Below are positions 45,117-54,057 of a stretch of DNA of 64,000 nt, one piece after another. The position numbers were made by a program, and so were the translations under genes. Under the pieces are notes generated by a model. The model searched no databases and was not told the DNA's origin. It saw nothing but the letters and a program-made list of their open reading frames with translations. Source of the stretch: Sediminibacterium sp. Its GTDB lineage: Bacteria; Bacteroidota; Bacteroidia; Chitinophagales; Chitinophagaceae. Each line of letters begins with the position of its first letter. The first letter of the stretch is position 1. The stretch lies in contig NZ_JAHVAA010000006.1 in NCBI RefSeq assembly GCF_019264485.1, forward strand, positions 124,001 to 188,000, in the 5' to 3' direction.

Positions 45117-46622
45117 ATGTCACTTAAAGTTTATAACTCACTCACCCGGAAAAAAGAAGTTTTTGAAGCCATCAATGCACCCTATGTAGGCATGTATGTA
45201 TGTGGACCAACCGTTAGCGGCGAAAGCCATTTAGGTCATGCCCGTCCTTTTATTACGTTCGATGTGGTATATCGTTACCTGATGCACCTTGGCTATAAAG
45301 TACGTTATGTAAGAAATATTACTGATGCAGGTCATTTTGAAGAAGAAGGAAGGGAGGCTGAAGACAAAATCAGTACAAAAGCAATATTGGAGAAGCTGGA
45401 ACCTATGGAACTGGTGCAGAAATACACCAATCTCTATCACTGGGCGATGGCAAAATTCAATAACCTGCCACCCAGTATTGAACCTACTGCTACTGGTCAT
45501 ATTGTGGAGCAGATTGAAATGATTAAAAAAATTATAACCGATGGTTATGCATATGAAGCCAACGGTTCTGTATACTTCAATGTAGAGAAGTATAATACTG
45601 ATTTTTCTAAAAAAGGCATGCCTTATGGGATGTTGAGTGGCCGGGTACTTGATGATCAGATAGATAGCACACGCGATCTCGATAACCAGGAAGAAAAAAG
45701 AAATAAAAGTGATTTCGCTTTATGGAAAAACGCACCACCAGAACATATAATGCGCTGGCAAAGCCCGTGGGGCGAAGGTTTCCCGGGCTGGCATATTGAA
45801 TGCTCTGCTATGAGTACGAAATACCTCGGTGAAGAATTTGATATTCATGGCGGAGGCATGGATCTGCAGTTTCCGCATCATGAATGTGAAATTGCACAGA
45901 GTACTGTATGCAATCATAAAACACCTGCACGTTACTGGTTACACAATAATATGATTACCATCAACGGAAAGAAGATGGGTAAGAGTTATAATAATGTAAT
46001 TAAACTAAGTGAGCTATTTGAAGGCACACATCCTATACTCGAGCAGGCTTATCATCCGATGACGGTTAGGTTTTTTATCCTGCAAAGTCATTACAGGGGA
46101 ACACTTGATTTTAGTAATGAAGCTTTACAGGCATCTGAAAAAGCATTGCGCCGCCTGTGGGAAGCGTATGAGTGGCTGGGTAAGCAAGAAATTAATGCAG
46201 CTGTAACAGCTTCAGATAAAGTGCAGGATGAAAAAGTACGACAGCTGATCGGCGAATTTGATGAGTTTATGAACGATGACCTGAACACCGCCAAAGTATT
46301 GGCCAATATGTTTGAATTGAGTTCGGTAATCAATTCCATCAAAGACAAACATATTAAGGCAGATGCGATCAGCGGAGCTACATTACAGCTCCTGCAACAA
46401 CAACTCAAACTTTATATTGAAGATATTTTTGGTCTAACCGGAGAGCGTACAGCTGATGATGGTAAACTTGATGGGGTATTGCAATTACTGATAGATATCC
46501 GCAAAGAAGCCAAGCAACGCAAAGATTTCGTTACCAGCGATAAAATCAGAAATGAACTGGCTTCATTGGGTGTGCAATTAAAAGATGAGAAAGATGGTGG
46601 TGTAAGTTATTCTATACAGTAG
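45117..46622 (+). CDS. cysS: cysteinyl-tRNA synthetase
   Basis: A 501-residue class I synthetase. HIGH-type motif HLGHARPF (about 37), zinc-site residues Cys28 (MYVCGPTV), Cys in HIECSAMS and HHECEIAQ, and KMSKS-type KKMGKS (about 284) are all present. Full length and no frame damage. It charges tRNA-Cys; no direct link to the sulfur locus is implied. Confidence 0.97.
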   Translation: MSLKVYNSLTRKKEVFEAINAPYVGMYVCGPTVSGESHLGHARPFITFDVVYRYLMHLGYKVRYVRNITDAGHFEEEGREAEDKISTKAILEKLEPMELVQKYTNLYHWAMAKFNNLPPSIEPTATGHIVEQIEMIKKIITDGYAYEANGSVYFNVEKYNTDFSKKGMPYGMLSGRVLDDQIDSTRDLDNQEEKRNKSDFALWKNAPPEHIMRWQSPWGEGFPGWHIECSAMSTKYLGEEFDIHGGGMDLQFPHHECEIAQSTVCNHKTPARYWLHNNMITINGKKMGKSYNNVIKLSELFEGTHPILEQAYHPMTVRFFILQSHYRGTLDFSNEALQASEKALRRLWEAYEWLGKQEINAAVTASDKVQDEKVRQLIGEFDEFMNDDLNTAKVLANMFELSSVINSIKDKHIKADAISGATLQLLQQQLKLYIEDIFGLTGERTADDGKLDGVLQLLIDIRKEAKQRKDFVTSDKIRNELASLGVQLKDEKDGGVSYSIQ

Positions 46623-46690
46623 TGGTGAATTATCAATAGTGAATTGAACTACTATTAGTCTTTTACTCTAGCATGCGTATATAGATGAGT

Positions 46691-47695
46691 TTAATCCTTA
46701 TCTAAAATGAATTTAACTTGTTTCTCCAATTGCTTTTTATCAGGCAGATAAAGTTTGTATTGCGAAATAAAAATTTTGTTTGAAATACCTCCGGTAGCGT
46801 ATTCGATTAATACTTCATCTTTATCTGCAGAGAGAATAATGCCAATCGGTTCATTGTCGCCTTCTACATTTTCTTCTGTTTTAAAATAATTGAGGTAGAG
46901 GTTCATCTGCCCTATATCGGTGTGTTTAACTGCTTTGGTTTTTAAATCAATCAATACAAAACATTTAAGAATACGATGATAAAAAACGAGGTCAATGTAA
47001 AAGTGTTTGTTTCGAAATGAAATTTTATACTGTCGGCCAACGAATGCAAAACCTTTGCCTAATTCGAGTAAGAAGAGCTGAAGATTGTCAATAATTTTTT
47101 GTTCAAGTTGCTTTTCTGTTATCCGAAGATTTTGCGAAATCTTCAGGAAATCAAGTATGTAAGGGTCTTTGATTACTTCCCTCGGATGTTTAATGAGTTG
47201 TCTTTTTTTCGATAATTGTAATACCGTTTTTTTATCTCTGCTCAGGGCCAATCGTTCATATAAAGATGAATCTATTTGCCTTTCTAACTCACGTTTAGAC
47301 CAGTTTTCATGAATTGCCTGTTTTTCATAAAATTTTCTTGCTTTGTTATCTGAGATGCTCAATAGCACAATAAAATGACTCCAGCTTAAAATGGCAGACA
47401 CTGTCTGCCATTTTGGATAAGCCAGATAAAACCTGCGCATATCCAATACATTTCGTCTGCCAAATCCTTTTCCATGGAGTAAACTTAAATCCTTTGAAAG
47501 CCTTGCCAGCAGGTCGCTTCCGTATTCTGCTCTTTCCTGTCCATCCTGCTCAAATTCAATAATGTGTCTGCCAATTTCCCAATTAACCTGAACCAATGCT
47601 GTGTTTACAGCTTTAACAGCACTCTGTCTTGCTGTCTCGATAGCCTGACCAATATTTTTGAGCAGACTTTTGTAATTGTTCTTTGTTGGTTTCAT
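46691..47695 (-). CDS. DUF1016 (YhcG-like) PD-(D/E)XK nuclease-domain protein
   Basis: A 334-residue protein. The N-terminal DUF1016_N helical domain (about 10-140, VNWEIGRHIIEFEQDGQERAEYGS) is followed by a PDDEXK nuclease domain (about 165-334) with FYIDLVFYHRIL (Asp) and CFVLIDLKTKAVK (Asp, Lys). The family is associated with restriction-modification loci and mobile elements, but no such genes are adjacent here. The 240 bases upstream (47696-47935) hold only its probable promoter; I see nothing else there. Confidence 0.88.
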   Translation of the reverse strand: MKPTKNNYKSLLKNIGQAIETARQSAVKAVNTALVQVNWEIGRHIIEFEQDGQERAEYGSDLLARLSKDLSLLHGKGFGRRNVLDMRRFYLAYPKWQTVSAILSWSHFIVLLSISDNKARKFYEKQAIHENWSKRELERQIDSSLYERLALSRDKKTVLQLSKKRQLIKHPREVIKDPYILDFLKISQNLRITEKQLEQKIIDNLQLFLLELGKGFAFVGRQYKISFRNKHFYIDLVFYHRILKCFVLIDLKTKAVKHTDIGQMNLYLNYFKTEENVEGDNEPIGIILSADKDEVLIEYATGGISNKIFISQYKLYLPDKKQLEKQVKFILDKD

Positions 47696-47935
47696 TTAAA
47701 CGGAATGAATTATTATAAAACTGTTTGCTTAATGCAATACATTATTTATATAGCCTTCTTTCCGGTACAAATAGTAAACCTCGAACCTTTGTGTAAACAA
47801 ATTTCGGGAGATTATTAAGAAAATGCAATGATATTTTTTAGTAAAAGACAGGCGATGCGCCAGTCGTATAGCCTACAATTTTACTATACAGGGTTATGGA
47901 AATTCTTAGCCTTCCGCTCAAAGATTAACAGGCTT

Positions 47936-50218
47936 CTATTTCAGAGAAATCCTTCCACCAATAAATAGCCTTATACCTTGATTTGGTGCATACACATATG
48001 TGGGATCAAAGCTAAGTGCATAAGGGTTTTCAGCTGTTGCCGTTATTTGACCGTTTGCAGCATACTGTACTTTTTTATCAAAAGGATCGGTTGTGCGCGC
48101 AATTAAAAAAGGGTTGCCTTTATTAGGAGTCCAATTGAGTAAGTTTTTTACTCCGCCATAAATTTCTATTTGTTTCAGACCAGAGAAAACAAACTGAATA
48201 TTCTGTAAGCTCCACAAAGGCGAGTTAGGTTTACGCGGATCAAGCGGACCGAGTAAAGGTAAACGCATGGGTCCGTAAAAGTTACCAGTATAATCGATGG
48301 CAAGGTTCCAGGGTTTTATTTTATATGATACAGACCAGGTACCTGTAATTTTTTCTGTAAGTATCTGTTGCGTTTTAATACCTTTTTCTACAAGTGATAC
48401 ATCCTGTATAGTAATTCCTGCCATACCTTTTAATCCATTCAGTAAACTGAAGTCTGTGTTTAGTGTAATACCTTTACTTACTGCATAACCTTTAAGATTA
48501 TCATAGTTAATCTCATTCGGATTGGTTTCATAATCGCCAATAATACGGTTATTAAAATGGGTGTACCATACTGAAAAATCAAACCCAACAATAGTTCCGT
48601 TACGGGTCAACGTTTTCTTGGTGAAGTTGAGGTTTACATTGTAAGAGCGTTCAGGCTTTAATTCATTTCTGATTACTATTTTTCTTGCTCCTGTTAGGGC
48701 TGCATGGTCTTCCGTAAATAAGTTTACCACCCTGAAACCTGTTCCGGCATTGAGGCGTAAACTCTGGTTCTCATCAATTTTCCACTTGTATGCTATTCTT
48801 GGTGTAATAATATTACCATGAATGGAATGGCGATCGTAGCGTAACCCCATTAACAATTGTTGCTGACCGAATTTTATTTCATCCTGTACAAAAGCACCCG
48901 GCAACCACGTTTTCTGTGGCACATTTTTAGGGTTCAAAGGAGCTGAACTTGCAGTAGCAGGTGTATTATCATCATAATAAGTATAACGAACAGCAAGACC
49001 CGAAAGTAGATCATGCTTACCAAGTTTTTTATCCCAGGTAAGCTGGTGAAAAAGAATCTGCTGATCAGCTATATAGGAAGTAGTACCATAACGGCTGTCT
49101 TGCTGATGTGAATTATACGAAACTGAATACAGCAATTTTTCTTTAGTGGGTAGTTGGTACTGACCGGTTAGCTCCCACCTCCTTGTATAAATGCTTTCAC
49201 CATATATGCTGTCGCCACCTCTGAACTTTGTATTCCAGCGCATATCACCACCCCATCGGTCTTCATTATAATAACGTGCAGCAAAACTGAATAAGCGATT
49301 TTCTTTTCTTGAGACAGACCATTTCTGAAAAACAGAAATCCTTTTTTGAAGGGTTACATCTGTAAAACCATCGTTGTTATTATCAATCGGATTATTATAT
49401 AGATATGCGTTTAACCCTGTTAGCAAACGAATATTTTTAGAAGGCTGAACTACAAAGCCCAGATCCGCATTTTTTTCGTTCCAGCTTGTGTGCATGTAAT
49501 CTGCATAAAATTTGGCAGCGTGTTGTGCATTTTTGGTGATGATATTAATAAGGCCGCCTACCGCCTCGCTTCCGTACAATGACGAAGCAGGACCTTTTAC
49601 TATTTCAACTCGTTCAATCAATGCATTAGGTATGCCTGATAAGCCATAAACAGTAGACAAGCTGCTAACGATGGGCATACCATCAATTAAAACCATGGTA
49701 TAGGGCCCTTCGAGGCCGTTGATATGAATATCACCTGTATTACAAATATTGCAGTTTAACTGTGGTCTCACACCGTTAACTTGTTGCAATGCATCAAAAA
49801 TATTTGGGGTAGGATTTTTTCGGAAGAATGTAGGCGTAAAAACTTCAACAGGAACCGGGCTTTCTGTTTTTCTGACTTCTTTAAGTGTACCTGTAACTAC
49901 TACATCAGGAATCGCAAAATCAATTGCCTTTAAGGATATATCAATGATCAGTAACTCATTAGCTTTTAGCTGAATTTTTTTTCTGTAAGGCTCATAACCA
50001 ACCCTCTCCGCAATTAGGGTATAAGTACCCGGTGTAGGTATATACAGACTGTATAATCCATTACTATCAGAAATTGTTTGAATGGGGTTATTGAGTAATC
50101 TGATTGAAACCGATTCGATCCCTTTTCCCAATGAACTCACTTTACCCGATACAGTTGACTGTTGGGCCCATGCCAGTTGGGTTATCGATATCAATAAAAT
50201 ACTCAAAAACGATTTCAT
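47936..50218 (-). CDS. TonB-dependent receptor
   Basis: A 760-residue outer-membrane receptor: signal peptide (to about 18), carboxypeptidase-regulatory-like domain (about 20-100), plug (about 115-225) with LNCNICNTGDIHINGLEGPY and GPASSLYGSEAVGGLINII, and a 22-strand barrel. The CNIC motif in the plug is characteristic of a Bacteroidota subgroup. It is divergent from a DtxR-family regulator with a palindromic box between, so metal or metal-chelate uptake is likely. The ligand is not identifiable. Confidence 0.92.
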   Translation of the reverse strand: MKSFLSILLISITQLAWAQQSTVSGKVSSLGKGIESVSIRLLNNPIQTISDSNGLYSLYIPTPGTYTLIAERVGYEPYRKKIQLKANELLIIDISLKAIDFAIPDVVVTGTLKEVRKTESPVPVEVFTPTFFRKNPTPNIFDALQQVNGVRPQLNCNICNTGDIHINGLEGPYTMVLIDGMPIVSSLSTVYGLSGIPNALIERVEIVKGPASSLYGSEAVGGLINIITKNAQHAAKFYADYMHTSWNEKNADLGFVVQPSKNIRLLTGLNAYLYNNPIDNNNDGFTDVTLQKRISVFQKWSVSRKENRLFSFAARYYNEDRWGGDMRWNTKFRGGDSIYGESIYTRRWELTGQYQLPTKEKLLYSVSYNSHQQDSRYGTTSYIADQQILFHQLTWDKKLGKHDLLSGLAVRYTYYDDNTPATASSAPLNPKNVPQKTWLPGAFVQDEIKFGQQQLLMGLRYDRHSIHGNIITPRIAYKWKIDENQSLRLNAGTGFRVVNLFTEDHAALTGARKIVIRNELKPERSYNVNLNFTKKTLTRNGTIVGFDFSVWYTHFNNRIIGDYETNPNEINYDNLKGYAVSKGITLNTDFSLLNGLKGMAGITIQDVSLVEKGIKTQQILTEKITGTWSVSYKIKPWNLAIDYTGNFYGPMRLPLLGPLDPRKPNSPLWSLQNIQFVFSGLKQIEIYGGVKNLLNWTPNKGNPFLIARTTDPFDKKVQYAANGQITATAENPYALSFDPTYVYAPNQGIRLFIGGRISLK

Positions 50219-50258
50219 AACAGGAAACTATAACAGTTCGATGCGTGAAATTACAAAT

Positions 50259-50274
50259 GTTAGACTAATCTAAC
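50259..50274. promoter_or_regulatory. candidate DtxR/MntR-type operator
   Basis: GTTAGACTAATCTAAC: 6-base arms GTTAGA/TCTAAC around CTAA, similar in layout to DtxR/IdeR boxes (TTAGG...CCTAA). It lies between the receptor and dtxR starts and overlaps a TAACATTTG sequence that could be the receptor -7 element. Confidence 0.6.
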
Positions 50275-50296
50275 AAAAATAGTTTGTCTTTTCTTT

Positions 50297-50304
50297 TATC
50301 TTTG
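50297..50304 (+). promoter_or_regulatory. -7 element of the DtxR-family gene
   Basis: TATCTTTG matches TAnnTTTG, only 4 bases before the ATG at 50309. Confidence 0.55.
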
Positions 50305-50308
50305 GGTT

Positions 50309-50998
50309 ATGTTATCAACTACAGAAGAGAATTACCTGAAGGCTCTTTTACAGCTAACGTTTGAACAGGAGGATAAAGCTGAAGCAGGCACCAACGAACT
50401 GGCCGCCCAACTGGGTGTAAAACCTGCTACGGCTAATGATATGCTCAAGAAACTGCGTGAAAAACAGTTGATACACTACGAGAAATACGGTAAGTCATCC
50501 TTAACGGCGGAAGGGAAAAAAAGGGCCGTAGAAGTAGTTCGTAAACACCGCTTATGGGAAACTTTTTTATATGAACACCTTGGTTTTACCTGGGATGAAG
50601 TACATGAAGTAGCAGAACAACTGGAACATATTCAAAGCCCGAAACTCATTGACCGACTCGATCAGTTATTGAATTACCCTTCATTCGATCCGCATGGCGA
50701 TGTAATTCCTACTGCATCTGGTGAAATGAAAATACCCGCAAAGAAAACACTGAATGAAGAGCAGGTAGGGCATCAATGTAAAATGGTAGGTGTTAAAGAC
50801 AATTCCGCTACTTTTTTACAATATGTTGATAAAGTAGGCTTACGGATGAATCAGCCAATTAAAGTGTTGTCGAGGCAACCGTATGATGAATTGATTGAGA
50901 TAGAAGTAAACGGCCTGAAATCAAGCGTGAGCCCACGTTTCGCCGAAAACATTGTGATCGTTTGCAACGATTGCGAAATAAGAATGAAAAGTATTTAG
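50309..50998 (+). CDS. DtxR/MntR-family metal-dependent regulator
   Basis: A 229-residue regulator: winged helix (about 1-65, TEENYLKALLQLTFE and NELAAQLGVKPATANDMLKKL), dimerisation domain with metal-site residues (EVVRKHRLWETFLYEHLGF, EVAEQLEHIQSPKL), and a C-terminal FeoA/SH3-like domain (about 150-225). It senses Mn(II) or Fe(II) and represses uptake genes. The divergent TonB receptor and the box at 50259-50274 are its likely target. Its stop overlaps the convergent MerC stop by four bases. Confidence 0.92.
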   Translation: MLSTTEENYLKALLQLTFEQEDKAEAGTNELAAQLGVKPATANDMLKKLREKQLIHYEKYGKSSLTAEGKKRAVEVVRKHRLWETFLYEHLGFTWDEVHEVAEQLEHIQSPKLIDRLDQLLNYPSFDPHGDVIPTASGEMKIPAKKTLNEEQVGHQCKMVGVKDNSATFLQYVDKVGLRMNQPIKVLSRQPYDELIEIEVNGLKSSVSPRFAENIVIVCNDCEIRMKSI

Positions 50999-51387
50999 TG
51001 ATCACAGTCATCGCTGTGTGCATGGTTATGCGACCTGCACATACGGTAGTTGAGGTAGTGAGCAGTAATAATAAACAACACTGCCGGTATGAGCAACCAG
51101 AGTTCCCAGTGATGCCATATAACTTTACTGAGTAATAAAATAATTCCAATCGTAAAAAAAACCATCGGTAACCAGCTGTGGTGATGTTTTTTACGGCCAT
51201 GGTATAATGAATAAGTTCCTACAGCAAATGCCAGAGCAATCATACCATATTCAAACCAGTTGTTCTCAATAATGTTGTATCCAAATAAAGGCAGACTGCT
51301 TAAAAAGAGCGGTAGTAAAGCACAATGAATGGCGCAGGCCAGCGAAGTGGCAATACCAAAAGCGTCCCAATTGATCTTGAAATTCAT
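50995..51387 (-). CDS. MerC-domain membrane protein
   Basis: A 130-residue protein with four membrane helices of the MerC family. The family Cys motif is ATSLACAIHCALLPL in helix 1. A His-rich loop (GRKKHHHSW) and His/Cys-rich tail (RSHNHAHSDDCDH) suggest binding of zinc or another soft/borderline metal. The start at 51387 is chosen because a -7 element ends 7 bases upstream. It is divergent from the SCO-Fur operon, with a Fur-type box in its promoter. Metal identity is inferred. Confidence 0.85.
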   Translation of the reverse strand: MNFKINWDAFGIATSLACAIHCALLPLFLSSLPLFGYNIIENNWFEYGMIALAFAVGTYSLYHGRKKHHHSWLPMVFFTIGIILLLSKVIWHHWELWLLIPAVLFIITAHYLNYRMCRSHNHAHSDDCDH

Positions 51388-51394
51388 GCAGCTG

Positions 51395-51402
51395 CAAATA
51401 TA
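51395..51402 (-). promoter_or_regulatory. MerC promoter, -7 element
   Basis: TATATTTG on the minus strand. A TTTG at 51422-51425 (minus) lies 19 bases upstream as a -33 element, giving a complete Bacteroidota promoter. Confidence 0.75.
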
Positions 51403-51408
51403 TTTCAA

Positions 51409-51423
51409 TGCAACAATGTTGCA
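51409..51423. promoter_or_regulatory. candidate Fur-family (Zur-like) operator
   Basis: TGCAACA-A-TGTTGCA is a perfect 7-1-7 palindrome, the layout of Fur/Zur/PerR boxes. It fills the space between the -33 and -7 elements of the MerC promoter. Confidence 0.7.
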
Positions 51424-51474
51424 AAATTTATTTTAAGCCTTTTTTTCTATCCCCTTTCTGAACTGATTGGGGTG

Positions 51475-51482
51475 TAACTTTG
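51475..51482 (+). promoter_or_regulatory. -7 element of the SCO-Fur operon
   Basis: TAACTTTG matches TAnnTTTG, 15 bases before the ATG at 51498. Confidence 0.6.
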
Positions 51483-51497
51483 TGATATAGATGAGTT

Positions 51498-52154
51498 ATG
51501 AGTAGAAAATTAATCGGATACCTATTGTTTTTTGCCGTTCTGGTAGCAGCTTTCTATTATTTCCTTTTCCGCGGAACAGATAACTGGAAGGTAAAACTGG
51601 CACAATTGAGTTATGTAAAACCCTTTATGTTTAAAAACCAGGATGGTGTGCCTGTTACGGAAAAAGACCTCCTGGGTAAAGTGACCGTTGTAGAATATTT
51701 CTTCACTACCTGCAAGGGAATCTGTCCTAAAATGCATGTGGGAATGAAAAATATCTATGAAACGTACAAAGATCATCCGGATTTTGTGATAATGGCCCAT
51801 ACCAGTGATCCGGAAACCGATTCGGTAGCGAGATTAAAAGTGTATGCCGACTCTATGAAAATTGATACAAAAAAATGGGTCTTATTAACGGGTAGAAAAG
51901 ACAGCCTCTACAAGATGGCAAGAAACTCTTACTTACTCGATGATCCTAAAAATAATTTTGAAAAAATTGAGGACCAGTTCATACACACACAGTTTTTTGC
52001 GCTTGTTGATAAGAACGGGAAAGTGCGTGGACAGATTTATGACGGACTAAAAACCGAAGAACTGGAGAAACTTAAGAAAGATATAGCCACACTATTAAAA
52101 GAAAAAGGGTCTGGTAATTTTGTCAATGGCATTTTTACCAATAACCCACAGTAA
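51498..52154 (+). CDS. SCO1/SenC-family protein
   Basis: A 218-residue membrane-anchored protein (helix about 6-22) with a thioredoxin-fold SCO domain. The copper-binding CxxxC is in FFTTCKGICPKM and the distal His in DQFIHTQFFALVD. SCO proteins deliver copper to or reduce the CuA site of cytochrome c oxidase. The Fur-family gene follows 12 bases downstream, so the two are an operon, which ties this copper/redox protein to metal regulation. Confidence 0.92.
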   Translation: MSRKLIGYLLFFAVLVAAFYYFLFRGTDNWKVKLAQLSYVKPFMFKNQDGVPVTEKDLLGKVTVVEYFFTTCKGICPKMHVGMKNIYETYKDHPDFVIMAHTSDPETDSVARLKVYADSMKIDTKKWVLLTGRKDSLYKMARNSYLLDDPKNNFEKIEDQFIHTQFFALVDKNGKVRGQIYDGLKTEELEKLKKDIATLLKEKGSGNFVNGIFTNNPQ

Positions 52155-52166
52155 GGAGTAATATTT

Positions 52167-52583
52167 ATGAATGAGCGTATAGTTGACTTACTGAAGAAAA
52201 ATCATCTCAGTATTACAGACAGCAGGAAAAAAATCCTCTCACATTTTCTTGATTCAAATGGTGCATTGGCACATGCCGATATAGAACACAAGAGTGGAAC
52301 AGAATTCGATCGGGTAACTATTTATAGAACACTACAGACATTTGTAGAGAAAGGTATTATTCATACTATTCCTACTACCGATAATTCTGTACGTTATGCA
52401 CTTTGTAAAGATGAATGTTCGGCTGGTCATCACCACGACGATCATGTTCATTTTATGTGTGATGAGTGCGGTACCACTTATTGCCTCGATCATGTAACCG
52501 TACCCAAAGTTGAATTGCCAGCTGGTTTTACCGCCACACAGAACGACCTTGTAGTAAGTGGTCTTTGTAATAAATGCTCATAG
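52167..52583 (+). CDS. Fur-family metalloregulator
   Basis: A 138-residue Fur-superfamily regulator: winged helix (about 10-75, SRKKILSHFLDSNGALAHADIE, DRVTIYRTLQTF) and a metal-binding domain with CKDECSAGHHHDDHVHFM, CDECGTTYC and CNKCS. Two CxxC pairs give the structural zinc site, and the His cluster is unusually rich. A clear Shine-Dalgarno AAGGAG (about 52153-52158) precedes the start, rare in this window. It probably binds the 7-1-7 box at 51409-51423. Zur-type zinc sensing is my best guess. Confidence 0.9.
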   Translation: MNERIVDLLKKNHLSITDSRKKILSHFLDSNGALAHADIEHKSGTEFDRVTIYRTLQTFVEKGIIHTIPTTDNSVRYALCKDECSAGHHHDDHVHFMCDECGTTYCLDHVTVPKVELPAGFTATQNDLVVSGLCNKCS

Positions 52584-52635
52584 CAGGTAAAGCTATATCC
52601 CAACACATTCGTTTATCTTCGTTCAAACTAATTTC

Positions 52636-53613
52636 ATGATTCTTGTTACCGGCGCTACAGGTTTGGTGGGTACTCACTTGCTAAGGCGACTGGTTCAGAG
52701 CGGACAAAAAGTGCGCGCCACTTACCGGTCTTCCATTCCATCTTCTGATATTTCAAATCAGGTTGAATGGGTACGGGCTGATATCCTTGACATTCTGTCA
52801 ATAGAAGAAGCCATGCAACAGATACAAGAGGTATATCATTGTGCTGCTGTTGTTTCATTCAACCCGGATCAAAAAAAACAATTACAGCATGTAAATGTAG
52901 AGGGTACGGCAAATGTGGTGAATGCGGCATTGGATGCCGGCGTGCAGAAAATGGTTTTTATGAGTTCGGTTGCCGCACTCGGCCGCATACGTGAAGATGT
53001 AGCCATAGATGAAAGCATGAACTGGACCCCCGAAACCAGTAACAGCGAATATGGTAAAAGCAAATACCTCGCCGAAATGGAAGTATGGAGAGGTATAGGA
53101 GAAGGATTGAATGCGGTAATTGTAAATCCCGTTATCATACTTGGTGCCGGCGACTGGAGCAGCGGATCAACCGCTATCTTCAAATCGGCTTATGATGAAT
53201 TTCCGTGGTATACAGAAGGAGTAAGCGGTTTTGTGGATGTGGAAGATGTGGTGACAGTAATGATTGAACTGATGAAGAGTAATATCAGCGACCAGCGTTT
53301 TATTGTAAGTGGTGCAAATATTCCTTATCGCACCATTTTTAATATGATTGCACGGGGGTTTGGTAAAAAATTACCTTCCCGGAAAGTAAGTCCTCTTATG
53401 GCCGCTATCGTATGGCGCATCGAAGCTATTAAATCATGGTTTACAGGTAAATCGCCTCTTCTGACCAAAGAAACGGCAAGAACGGCGCAGGCAAAAGTGA
53501 ATTTCAATAATACTAAATTGCTGAAACTGCTCCCGGCTTTCTCCTATACATCTGCAGAAACTTCTATTGACCGTATTTGCAGGGAGCTAAAAGTTAAATA
53601 TCAGCTTCCATAA
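52636..53613 (+). CDS. NAD(P)-dependent epimerase/dehydratase-family protein
   Basis: A 325-residue extended short-chain dehydrogenase with GATGLVGTHLLRRL (nucleotide-binding, residues 6-19), the catalytic Ser in MVFMSSVAALG, and YGKSKYLAE (Tyr, Lys). It resembles dihydroflavonol-4-reductase-like enzymes of bacteria. Substrate unknown. It lies 52 bases after the Fur-type gene, probably under its own TATCTTCG-like promoter. Confidence 0.88.
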   Translation: MILVTGATGLVGTHLLRRLVQSGQKVRATYRSSIPSSDISNQVEWVRADILDILSIEEAMQQIQEVYHCAAVVSFNPDQKKQLQHVNVEGTANVVNAALDAGVQKMVFMSSVAALGRIREDVAIDESMNWTPETSNSEYGKSKYLAEMEVWRGIGEGLNAVIVNPVIILGAGDWSSGSTAIFKSAYDEFPWYTEGVSGFVDVEDVVTVMIELMKSNISDQRFIVSGANIPYRTIFNMIARGFGKKLPSRKVSPLMAAIVWRIEAIKSWFTGKSPLLTKETARTAQAKVNFNNTKLLKLLPAFSYTSAETSIDRICRELKVKYQLP

Positions 53614-53651
53614 TCTTCATCGTAATAATTTAAAGTACCTTGTAGCAGGTG

Positions 53652-53987
53652 ATGAAATACCTGGTAACTATTATATTATCCTTATCGCTCTATGCACCAC
53701 AGGTAGCTAAATTTTTGGCTTATGCAGAATGTTCTGCTCTGGCCCTCACCATCGCCGATCAAAGCTGGTGCGATTGTATGCTTACGGCCGATACAGATAC
53801 CGATGGTATTCCCGCAACAGAAAAACAAAAAGACATCCAGTTTAAAACAGACTGGAAATTTATCACAGAGAAAAATATTGTTGTTAGAGATATAAATGCC
53901 TGCTCTGATTTAATGAAGAGCAGCACTCTTTCATTTCAGCTACCCACTCCCTTTTTAGCTGCTGTTTTCCATCCACCCCTTGGATAA
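53652..53987 (+). CDS. hypothetical small secreted protein
   Basis: A 111-residue protein with an N-terminal signal or anchor (YLVTIILSLSLYAPQVA), several cysteines (ECSALA, WCDCM, NACSD) and a C-terminus ending FHPPLG. I do not recognise it. The CDCM pair and the Asp/Thr-rich stretch (TADTDTDG) could bind metal. It precedes a periplasmic thioredoxin-like gene by 70 bases; co-transcription is possible. Confidence 0.5.
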   Translation: MKYLVTIILSLSLYAPQVAKFLAYAECSALALTIADQSWCDCMLTADTDTDGIPATEKQKDIQFKTDWKFITEKNIVVRDINACSDLMKSSTLSFQLPTPFLAAVFHPPLG

Positions 53988-54057
53988 ACAAATACAACGT
54001 TGTGTAGTTCCGGGTTACCGGAACCATTTATTTATTCAAACCTTTAATCTATCTACA

